A DNA stretch of 6,262 nt from Saprospiraceae bacterium. Its GTDB lineage: Bacteria > Bacteroidota > Bacteroidia > Chitinophagales > Saprospiraceae. The DNA is taken from NCBI GenBank assembly GCA_020436955.1, contig JAGQWW010000161.1, forward strand, positions 1-6,262, given 5' to 3'. A model generated the notes under the pieces. That model did not search any database. It saw only the letters and a list, made by a program, of their open reading frames with translations, and was not told the DNA's origin. Shown here in pieces: positions 1 to 5,593 of this stretch (within the stretch, counting starts at the first letter, position 1; each line of letters opens with the position of its first letter). A program made the position numbers and the translations under genes.

Positions 1-248
1 CCATTTACCCACACTCCAGCATCCAGAGACTAGCATCCAGAATCCAGTAGCCAGAAAGGTCACCCCCCATCCCCCCCTCAAGGGGGGGCCACTTAATAAA
101 AAGCCAGCAACCAGCATCTAGAAACAAAATCACCATTCACCTATTTACCCATTTACCCACACTCCAGCTTCCAGAGACTAGCATCCAGAATCCAGTAGCC
201 AGAATCCAGCAACCAGCATCTAGAAACAAAATCACCATTCACCTATTT
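1..248. repeat. Two-copy direct repeat built of 7-bp NNNCCAG units
   Basis: Positions 1-56 recur at 149-204 with one difference (A at 21, T at 169), and positions 104-146 recur exactly at 206-248. Inside both copies the sequence is a tandem array of 7-bp units ending in CCAG or CTAG: nine consecutive units at 161-223, and the same series at 13-54 resuming at 101-121. The flanks carry a second simple motif of the CACCTATT / ACCCATT kind. TAG stops recur in the units and no extended reading frame is visible, so the tract looks noncoding. The window opens inside the repeat, so more copies may lie upstream. Function is unknown; a low-complexity intergenic spacer amplified by slippage or recombination is the simplest reading. 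Confidence 0.9.
55..102. repeat. Hairpin-bearing segment interrupting the heptad array
   Basis: The first repeat copy is 46 bp longer than the second at this point: the offset between copies is 148 before it and 102 after it. The extra DNA holds a perfect inverted repeat, seven C (71-77), loop TCAA (78-81), seven G (82-88), with a further run of six C at 63-68 that could pair in its place. An AA lies at each edge (55-56 and 101-102), which could be a tiny target duplication or chance. It resembles the short palindromic REP-like elements scattered between genes in bacteria. There is no U-tract after the hairpin, so it is a poor intrinsic terminator. Insertion into copy 1 and loss from copy 2 cannot be told apart here. 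Confidence 0.6.
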
Positions 249-362
249 CACCCATTCCCCCTATTCCCCTATTTTCTCTCCATTATATTCAAAAAACTCC
301 TAATCTTACCTACCTTTGGTGATTAGATTATTTTCCCTTGATGAACACTATAAAGTAGCAGG
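249..362. other. Pyrimidine-rich spacer and leader before the first gene
   Basis: The stretch 249-290 continues the CCCATT/CCCTATT simple-sequence character of the repeat and then becomes AT-rich. It contains the promoter candidate described separately. A five-codon frame (341-358, ATG to TAG) ends just before the real start; it has no support as a gene. No RNA gene is visible. Confidence 0.6.
311..318 (+). promoter_or_regulatory. Candidate Bacteroidota -7 element TACCTTTG
   Basis: TACCTTTG matches the TAnnTTTG consensus recognised by the Bacteroidota housekeeping sigma factor and would start transcription about 40 nt before the first gene. No convincing TTG/TTTG -33 element lies 17-25 bp upstream, which weakens the call. 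Short inverted pairs bracket it: CTAATC (300-305) with GATTAG (321-326), or TAATCT (301-306) with AGATTA (325-330). These could be an operator or chance. Confidence 0.35.
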
Positions 363-1145
363 ATGCCCATAGTTACATTAACCACCGATTTTGGTACCCG
401 CGATTCTTATGCAGGGGCCTTGAAAGGGGCCATTCTTAGCCTGGACCCCAAGCTGAACCTCGTGGATATCAGCCATGATGTACCGCCTTTCGATATTGTA
501 CGTGCAGCTTTTATTTTAAAAAATTGCTGGGACGAATTTCCGGCAGGTACCATACATGTCGTATCGGTCAATCCGTTTATCAATGCAGATCCGGCATTTC
601 TGGCCGTAGAATTCAACCAACATTTTTTCATTTTGCCGGACAACGGTTTACTTTCTTTACTATTCCCTGTTCAAATCAACAAGGCTTTTCGTATTGCTTT
701 GCCTGAAAATTCGACCTTTCCACAAAAGAATGCCATTGCATGGGCAGTTGCCGCCTTAGCTGGTGGAAAGCCTGTGTTTGAGATCGGCGATCAGGTAAGT
801 GACCTTGAATCGAGATTGACTTTACAACCGGTAGTCAATGCAGAATTGATCAGAGGAACTGTAATCCACAAAGACCGATATGGAAATGTAATCACCAACA
901 TAACCGACCACCTGTTTGAATCTGCCAGGAAGGGACGTCCCTTCTCTATCATTTTTAAAAATCATCTTCCCTTATTTAAAATAGCACAGAACTATACTAC
1001 CGTTCCCGTTGGCGAAACACTGGCACTGTTTAATGATATGGGGTTATTGGAAATTGCCATGAATATGGACGATGCCGGCAGCCTGCTGGATATGCAAATT
1101 GACGATACGGTACAGATTAACTTTCAAGTGGCACCAATAGTATAG
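363..1145 (+). CDS. SAM hydroxide adenosyltransferase-like protein (DUF62 / SAM_HAT family), triad-deficient
   Basis: This 260-residue cytoplasmic protein belongs to the family of SAM hydroxide adenosyltransferases and related chlorinases/fluorinases, which split S-adenosylmethionine into methionine and an adenosyl product. The N-terminal domain opens with TLTTDFGTRDSYAGALKG (5-22), has VDISHDVP (34-41), and PDNGLLS (92-98). The C-terminal domain has KDRYGNVITNIT (170-181) and a closing segment NDMGLLEIAMN (224-234). Length is normal for the family. In characterised HATs water is activated by an Asp-Arg-His triad. By motif alignment the Asp of VVDPG is N70, the Arg after it is about P77, and the His of FHGRD is P120. 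So hydroxide transfer as known is doubtful, although the SAM pocket may persist. The ATG at 363 is the first with full N-terminal homology; no good Shine-Dalgarno is present. It is first in a probable four-gene operon, ending 3 bp before the next start. Family placement is firm; activity is open. Confidence 0.88.
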   Translation: MPIVTLTTDFGTRDSYAGALKGAILSLDPKLNLVDISHDVPPFDIVRAAFILKNCWDEFPAGTIHVVSVNPFINADPAFLAVEFNQHFFILPDNGLLSLLFPVQINKAFRIALPENSTFPQKNAIAWAVAALAGGKPVFEIGDQVSDLESRLTLQPVVNAELIRGTVIHKDRYGNVITNITDHLFESARKGRPFSIIFKNHLPLFKIAQNYTTVPVGETLALFNDMGLLEIAMNMDDAGSLLDMQIDDTVQINFQVAPIV

Positions 1146-1148
1146 CAT

Positions 1149-1445
1149 ATGATTAAGCGAATTGTGAGAATGACCTTTCAAAAGGATAAGATTGAGGATT
1201 TTAAAAAGGTCTTTGAAGAAAGCAAGGCATTTATACGTGCATTTGAAGGTTGTCATCATTTAGAATTGTGGCAACAGACGGACCAACCCAACGTGTTTTT
1301 CACTTATAGCATGTGGGAATCGGAAGACCACTTGAATCAATACCGCCATTCAGATTTGTTTAAAACCACCTGGGCCAGAACCAAACCTCTTTTTGAGGAT
1401 AAACCCTCAGCCTGGTCGGTCAGCGGACTCCAATATCTACCCTAA
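1149..1445 (+). CDS. ABM-domain protein (antibiotic biosynthesis monooxygenase-like / putative quinol monooxygenase)
   Basis: A 98-residue protein with the size and pattern of the single-domain ABM dimeric ferredoxin-like fold: strand IKRIVRMTF (2-10), helix about 13-32, then GCHHLELWQ (34-42), FFTYSMWES (50-58), and HLNQYRHSDLF (61-71), where the HxxS/HxxSxxF region is typical. Members include quinol monooxygenases, haem-degrading enzymes and many of unknown function, and the substrate cannot be read from sequence. There is no signal peptide, so it is cytoplasmic. The gene starts 3 bp after the HAT-like gene and its stop (TAA 1443-1445) shares one base with the next start, so translational coupling is likely. 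A role as a small accessory or detoxifying enzyme for the operon's pathway is inference only. Confidence 0.8.
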   Translation: MIKRIVRMTFQKDKIEDFKKVFEESKAFIRAFEGCHHLELWQQTDQPNVFFTYSMWESEDHLNQYRHSDLFKTTWARTKPLFEDKPSAWSVSGLQYLP

Positions 1446-2113
1446 TGCGTTTTATTGAGCTCAATCATATCATACACGATGGACTGATAACCTACCAGGG
1501 TTTGGACGCACCACATATTTGTGATTTTTGGACCAGAGAAGCATCTGAAGCTAATTATGAAGATGGGGCTACTTTTCATATTGGCAAAATTGATATGGTA
1601 GCCAATACGGGCACCTATGTTGATGTACCTTTCCACCGATTTGAAGAAGGTGATGACCTTGCAGCAGTTGGGTTACATCATTTAGCAGCACTGGAAGGAC
1701 TGTTAATAGATTGTACTAACTTGGAAACCAGGGAAATTCCGGTTTCATTACTTCCAAAATCGGGGTTGAAAGGTAAAGCAGTGTTGTTTTACACCGGTTG
1801 GGACCAACATTGGGACACTGACCAATACTTTGGACAGCACCCGTATTTAGCAACTGAAACTGCCGAACTTTTAAAAGCTAACAAGGTTGCTTTGGTAGGT
1901 ATTGACTCCTACAATATTGATGATGCACATACCAAAAAGAGGCCTGTCCACACTACCCTTTTAGGTGCAGGTATACCTATAGTTGAGCATTTGTGCCACC
2001 TGGAAAATATACCTTCAGGTCAACCCTTTCGGTTTACAGCCGTACCACCAAGAATAAAAGGCCTGGGTTCCTTTCCCGTTAGAGCCTTTGCAAGTCTGGA
2101 TAATGATGAATAA
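1445..2113 (+). CDS. Cyclase family protein (kynurenine formamidase-like, PF04199), variant metal motif
   Basis: A 222-residue cytoplasmic protein of the cyclase/kynurenine formamidase family, which includes metal-dependent amide hydrolases such as bacterial KynB and isatin hydrolase. Recognisable blocks are LNHIIHDGLITYQG (6-19), NTGTYVDVPFH (54-64), LFYTGWDQHW (114-123), HPYLATETAELL (132-143), VGIDSYNID (151-159), and HTTLLGAGIPIVEHL (169-183). The diagnostic metal-binding motif HxGTHxDxPxH reads N-T-G-T-Y-V-D-V-P-F-H: the two leading histidines are N54 and Y58, while D60 and H64 remain. Metal binding and thus the classical reaction are uncertain; a KynB assignment is not justified. It begins on the last base of the ABM gene's stop codon, and its own end overlaps the start of aroB. 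Family placement is good; substrate is unknown. Confidence 0.85.
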   Translation: MRFIELNHIIHDGLITYQGLDAPHICDFWTREASEANYEDGATFHIGKIDMVANTGTYVDVPFHRFEEGDDLAAVGLHHLAALEGLLIDCTNLETREIPVSLLPKSGLKGKAVLFYTGWDQHWDTDQYFGQHPYLATETAELLKANKVALVGIDSYNIDDAHTKKRPVHTTLLGAGIPIVEHLCHLENIPSGQPFRFTAVPPRIKGLGSFPVRAFASLDNDE

Positions 2114-3182
2114 AAAGGTAATACTACTGAAGTCCTATTCAATTTTCTTGGACGACTTTTTCACTGCTTTTTCTCATTGGCTAAAGGAGCAATCCTATAC
2201 TACTGTTGCCTTTTTGATAGACGAAAAAGTATATCAAGCCTGGCAGGAAAAACTTAATCAGGTCATAAAAGAAACCAATGCAATTTCCATCCTTTTTGAG
2301 GCCGGGGAGACCCACAAGCATATTGCTACGTGTGAAAATATCTGGTCCCAATTATTGAAAAACAAAGTAGATAGAAAGGGGCTTTTAGTAAATATTGGTG
2401 GTGGCATGACCGGAGACCTGGGAGGTTTTGTAGCTGCCACTTTTAAGCGAGGAATTGATTTTGTGCAGGTCCCAACTACCAGCTTGTCGATGGTGGATGC
2501 ATCCATTGGCGGAAAGGTCGGCATCAATTTTTCCTCTATAAAAAATAGCATCGGCGTTTTTTGCCAACCCAAGGCGGTATTTGTTGATACTTCCTTTTTA
2601 CAATCCCTTTCAAAAAGAGAAAAAATTTCCGGTCTGGCTGAAATCATAAAACATGCCCTTATTCATGACCTCAAACTTTGGGAAAAACTAAAACAGCTAC
2701 CGGATATTCCGAATACAACTGATTGGGATGACATCATTTATCAAGGCATTCTGGTTAAGCAATATTTTGTTGAAAAGGATCCTTTCGAAAGGGATATAAG
2801 AAAGGCCCTCAACTTCGGTCATACCATTGGACATGCGCTGGAGAGTTTTTATTTGGCAAGTGATACACCATTACTTCATGGAGAAGCTGTTGCCATGGGA
2901 ATGGTAGCAGAATCTTATCTCTCCTTTTTACAAAATAAAATAACGGAGGAAGACTTAAACGAAATCACGAATGTCATATCGCGGTTTTTCCTTATTGAAG
3001 TAAAATCGATACCCTCAAAGGATGCCCTCATACAGTTAATGGAAAATGACAAAAAAAATGAAGGGGCCATCAATTTTAGCCTGATTGGACCTTTGGGGCA
3101 ATGCAATATCAATGCAACAGGGGATACAGACACCATTTTTGAGAGCATTGATTATTGTATGAAAAACTTTTCCCTTTCATGA
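2103..3182 (+). CDS. aroB: 3-dehydroquinate synthase
   Basis: AroB converts 3-deoxy-D-arabino-heptulosonate 7-phosphate to 3-dehydroquinate, the second step of the shikimate pathway, using NAD+ and a divalent metal in the cytoplasm. Numbering from the ATG at 2103 (359 residues), the NAD-binding block is NIGGGMTGDLGGFVAATFKRG (97-117), followed by QVPTTSLSMVDASIGGKVGIN (122-142). GLAEIIKHA (177-185) supplies the metal-binding Glu180, LNFGHTIGHALES (236-248) supplies His240 and the nearby His244, and LHGEAVAMGM (258-267) supplies His259. All expected active-site ligands are present and the length is normal. A longer frame opens at ATG 2088, but 2103 or 2106 is preferred, because these ATGs overlap the preceding stop region by about 8-11 bp, as in coupled operons, and the five extra residues match nothing. 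Last gene of the probable operon. Confidence 0.95.
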   Translation: MMNKKVILLKSYSIFLDDFFTAFSHWLKEQSYTTVAFLIDEKVYQAWQEKLNQVIKETNAISILFEAGETHKHIATCENIWSQLLKNKVDRKGLLVNIGGGMTGDLGGFVAATFKRGIDFVQVPTTSLSMVDASIGGKVGINFSSIKNSIGVFCQPKAVFVDTSFLQSLSKREKISGLAEIIKHALIHDLKLWEKLKQLPDIPNTTDWDDIIYQGILVKQYFVEKDPFERDIRKALNFGHTIGHALESFYLASDTPLLHGEAVAMGMVAESYLSFLQNKITEEDLNEITNVISRFFLIEVKSIPSKDALIQLMENDKKNEGAINFSLIGPLGQCNINATGDTDTIFESIDYCMKNFSLS

Positions 3183-3196
3183 TGGTTATCAAGACG

Positions 3197-3227
3197 AAAC
3201 ATTAAGAATTTCTAAAAATTAATGTTT
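3197..3227 (+). other. AT-rich inverted repeat after aroB
   Basis: AAACATTA (3197-3204) pairs exactly with TAATGTTT (3220-3227) around a 15-nt AT-rich loop, followed by a short T/G stretch. It could be a weak terminator for the upstream operon, but the stem is poor in G+C and the right arm overlaps the possible -33 element of the next promoter. Confidence 0.25.
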
Positions 3228-3260
3228 TGACATGAAAGCATGTACTATTTTTTAATTTTG
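3226..3260 (+). promoter_or_regulatory. Candidate Bacteroidota promoter for the DUF2911 gene
   Basis: A -33-like TTTG (3226-3229) and an exact -7 element TAATTTTG (3253-3260, fitting TAnnTTTG) are separated by 23 bp, at the upper end of the usual spacing. Transcription would start near 3267, giving a leader of about 60 nt. Its last bases are A-rich, as is common before Bacteroidota start codons. Confidence 0.5.
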
Positions 3261-3328
3261 ATTAACTGTTTCAACTTAATCGAAACCTTTATTAACCTTT
3301 TTGGACAAAAAATCATAAAAATTAAACC

Positions 3329-4195
3329 ATGAGAAATCTTTCCATTTTTTCTTTTCTGCTGGCATTTACCCTTTTTGCTTCTACCAGCAGCACTGCACAG
3401 GTTAAGACACCTGCTGCCAGTACTTTTATGAAAATGACCTCTAGTGTAGGTTTGACAGATGTAACCATCGAATACTCTCGTCCAAGTGTAAAAAACCGTG
3501 ACATTTTCGCAAAAGACGGTTTGGTTCCTTTTGGTGAAATGTGGAGAACCGGTGCTAACAAAAACACTATGATCTCTTTCAGTAGCGATGTAAAAGTGGG
3601 TGGTAAAGACCTTAAAGCTGGCAATTATGCTTTGTTTACCATTCCTGGTGCTGACGAGTGGACTGTAATTTTTTACACTGACACAGAAAACTGGGGTCTA
3701 CCTCAGGAATATGACATGAAAAAAGAAGCGGCGCGTTTTATGGTTAAGCCATCAAAATTGGACAATGGTGTTGAGACTTTCACAGTAATGTTGACCGACC
3801 AGACTTACAATTCTGCGAACATCAATATTTCCTGGGAATTCACCAGCGTAAACATTCCTGTTTCTACTGACGTAACTTCAGAAGTACAAAAGCAATTTGA
3901 TAAAATGATGGCAGGTCCTGGTGCATCTGATTACTACAACATGGCTTCTTTCTACCATGAGTCAGGTCAGGATTTGAATAAAGCGTTGGAATATATCGAA
4001 AAAGCAACCAGCGGCGACGATCCAAAATTCTGGCAGGTAAGACGTAAATCATTGATTTTGGCTGACCTTGGTAAATACAACGAAGCTGTTGAAGCAGCTA
4101 AGCAATCATTGGCACTTGCACAAAAAGCGGGCAACATGGATTATGTTCGCATGAATGAAAAAGCAATTGCTGACTGGACCAAAATGAAGAAATAA
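3329..4195 (+). CDS. Secreted DUF2911 protein with TPR-like C-terminal region
   Basis: A 288-residue protein. The N-terminus is a signal peptide with a hydrophobic core (5-17) and likely cleavage after A23 (STA|Q), so the mature protein is periplasmic or exported; there is no lipobox cysteine. Residues about 27-175 match DUF2911 (PF11138): VTIEYSRPSVKNRDIF (45-60), the hallmark MWRTGANKNT (71-80), GGKDLKAGNYALFTIPG (91-107), EWTVIF (110-115), and closing strands NINISWE (164-170). Residues about 200-285 are helical with TPR character (YYNMASFYHESGQDLNKALEYIEKA region, then ADLGKYNEAVEAAKQSLALA). The domain's function is not known; DUF2911 proteins are common in Bacteroidota. It appears to be transcribed alone, with its own promoter and terminator. 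Start chosen by the signal peptide and the A-rich leader. Confidence 0.9.
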   Translation: MRNLSIFSFLLAFTLFASTSSTAQVKTPAASTFMKMTSSVGLTDVTIEYSRPSVKNRDIFAKDGLVPFGEMWRTGANKNTMISFSSDVKVGGKDLKAGNYALFTIPGADEWTVIFYTDTENWGLPQEYDMKKEAARFMVKPSKLDNGVETFTVMLTDQTYNSANINISWEFTSVNIPVSTDVTSEVQKQFDKMMAGPGASDYYNMASFYHESGQDLNKALEYIEKATSGDDPKFWQVRRKSLILADLGKYNEAVEAAKQSLALAQKAGNMDYVRMNEKAIADWTKMKK

Positions 4196-4220
4196 GTAAT
4201 TTTTTCCGTTTTCATATTGC

Positions 4221-4257
4221 AAAAAAGAGGCAAGTCTCATCGACTTGCCTCTTTTTT
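4221..4257 (+). terminator. Strong rho-independent terminator
   Basis: A perfect 16-bp stem, AAAAAAGAGGCAAGTC (4221-4236) with its complement (4242-4257), closes a 5-nt loop TCATC and ends in a T-run. It lies 25 bp after the DUF2911 stop codon. The A-run on the left arm would let it also work in the opposite direction, but no gene converges on it here. Confidence 0.93.
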
Positions 4258-4531
4258 GTTTGTGAAAATTGAATGGAGAATAAAACTTGCAAATGCCAAA
4301 AAAAATTTGGATAATTGTTTATAAACACTTGATAATCAAATAACTAAAGTGTATAACACTAGATTATCAGTCATTTAAATCTTTGTTTTTAATTTATAAT
4401 AAAGATTTAAATACATTATGCCTCCTCCCCTTGTACGATGGATTCGCGGCCATCCTTAAAACCTGTTTAATTGCACAATGCAGGGAGTGATTGACTAAAC
4501 ACTCTAATTCAAAAAACAAAAACACACTACA
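4258..4531. other. AT-rich intergenic region with stacked inverted repeats
   Basis: This 274-bp gap before the PorP-like gene has no supported ORF. It contains CCAAA (4296-4300)/TTTGG (4306-4310); TGATAATC (4330-4337)/GATTATCA (4362-4369), enclosing AGTGT (4348-4352)/ACACT (4356-4360); a perfect 12-bp pair (4373-4384 with 4401-4412); and a small GC-rich stem GATGG (4437-4441)/CCATC (4450-4454). No exact TAnnTTTG is present; AATCTTTG (4378-4385) is the nearest and lies within the 12-bp repeat. The promoter of the PorP-like gene must presumably lie here because a strong terminator precedes it. Confidence 0.6.
4373..4412. repeat. Perfect 12-bp inverted repeat upstream of the PorP-like gene
   Basis: ATTTAAATCTTT (4373-4384) and AAAGATTTAAAT (4401-4412) are exact reverse complements around a 16-nt AT-only spacer apart from its first G. 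It could be an operator for a dimeric regulator or an RNA stem. No T-run follows, so it is not a usual terminator. Confidence 0.6.
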
Positions 4532-5569
4532 TTGAACAGATACCATACTATTCAATTGGGCGGATTGTTTTTTTTACTGTTTGTAGGTATATCCTCCATT
4601 ACGGCTCAGGATATACACTACTCTATGTACTACAACTCCACACAAAACATTAATCCAGCCCTCACCGGATTGTTTTGCGACGAATGCTTTTACGCCAATA
4701 TGAGAAATCAGTGGCGGTCCGTTCCCGTAGACTACCTTACCTTGACCGGTGCTTATGAAAGGAAGATCAGGCTCAAGAAAGACGATCCCAAAGGTTTCTT
4801 TGGAGTCGGTGCAACTTTCAATTACGACATTGCAGGTGATTCAAAATTGGCCACCTCCAATTTGAATCTTTCAGGAGCTTATACCTATGTATTAAATAAA
4901 AAACAATACTTGTCAGGAGGAATCAACCTTGGCGTCACTCAACGAACCTTCAAAACGGATGGGTTAATTTTTGAGGACGATTTTGATGACTCCAAATGGC
5001 AAATCACAGGCGGAACAGCAGAGGCCTTCCCAAATACCGATGTTGTTAATTTTGATGTAGGTGCCGGAATCAATTGGGCATACGCCGACCCACTTACCAG
5101 GGACCAATATTACCTTGGAGTAGGTGCTTTTCACCTCAACCAACCCAGCACTGCCTTTTTACAAGGCTACACAAATGAAGTCAAACTGCCTGTCAGACTG
5201 GCTATTTCAGCAAATGCTATCAAACCATTAACCGAAACCCTCGATGTAATCGGTACGGCCTTAGCACAGTTCCAGGGGCCACACCAGGAAGTACTGGTCG
5301 GTCTTCATGGTCGTTATCACTTAAATAGTGAGCCGACCAGAGAATTGGCCCTTCAAATCGGTACCAATTGGCGTTTAAATGATGCCGTTGGAGTACCTGC
5401 ATTTGCTGTATTATGGAAACAATGGGAAATTGGAGGAACCTTCGATCTGAACATTTCAGACTTTACTGAGGCTACTAAACAAAGGGGAGGACCGGAATTT
5501 TATGTCAAATATTGCGTACGTCCGGTACCTGATAAGTCTTACTGTAAAATGTGTCCTAAATTACTCTAA
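4532..5569 (+). CDS. PorP/SprF family type IX secretion-associated outer-membrane protein
   Basis: A 345-residue protein of the PorP/SprF family (PF11751), outer-membrane proteins of the Bacteroidota T9SS and gliding machinery; paralogues outside the core locus are thought to help anchor or export particular surface proteins. A signal peptide (hydrophobic core about 10-20, likely cleavage after A25, TA|QD) is followed by the family signature: DIHYSMYYNSTQNINPALTG (27-46) and MRNQWRSVP (57-65). Alternating strands such as GFFGVGATFNYD (88-99) follow to the C-terminus, as in a beta-barrel. The start is TTG at 4532: an in-frame stop lies at 4505-4507, and the next in-frame ATG (residue 32) would remove the signal peptide. 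Two CxxC motifs are present, C49-DE-C52 near the N-terminus and C338-KM-C341 near the end, plus C328. It lies 24 bp ahead of the next gene and is probably cotranscribed with it. Confidence 0.9.
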   Translation: MNRYHTIQLGGLFFLLFVGISSITAQDIHYSMYYNSTQNINPALTGLFCDECFYANMRNQWRSVPVDYLTLTGAYERKIRLKKDDPKGFFGVGATFNYDIAGDSKLATSNLNLSGAYTYVLNKKQYLSGGINLGVTQRTFKTDGLIFEDDFDDSKWQITGGTAEAFPNTDVVNFDVGAGINWAYADPLTRDQYYLGVGAFHLNQPSTAFLQGYTNEVKLPVRLAISANAIKPLTETLDVIGTALAQFQGPHQEVLVGLHGRYHLNSEPTRELALQIGTNWRLNDAVGVPAFAVLWKQWEIGGTFDLNISDFTEATKQRGGPEFYVKYCVRPVPDKSYCKMCPKLL

Positions 5570-5593
5570 GTCAGCCAACAAAAAACAAACCTA

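Noticed and set aside
71..88. C7/G7 hairpin as intrinsic terminator
   Set aside because: No T-run follows on either strand directly, and it sits inside a repeat array; better explained as a REP-like palindrome.
13..223. CRISPR array
   Set aside because: The repeating unit is 7 bp with no unique spacers, and the larger repeat occurs only twice with repeated content between. No cas genes are present.
341..358. Five-codon upstream ORF before the HAT-like gene
   Set aside because: Too short and without any attenuation structure or informative codons; probably chance.
407..643. 78-codon minus-strand frame
   Set aside because: Inside the HAT-like gene, where the forward frame has clear motifs.
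2088..2102. Upstream ATG as the aroB start
   Set aside because: It would deepen the overlap with the preceding gene to 26 bp and add five residues without family support; the ATGs at 2103/2106 fit better.
2258..2647. 129-codon open frame on the minus strand
   Set aside because: It lies wholly antisense to aroB, whose motifs there are unmistakable. Its translation shows no family pattern.
3322..3624. 100-codon open frame on the minus strand
   Set aside because: Antisense to the well-supported DUF2911 gene; a shadow of its codon pattern.
4418..4470. Short ATG frames of 13 and 10 codons in the intergenic region
   Set aside because: No ribosome-binding context, length or composition supports translation.
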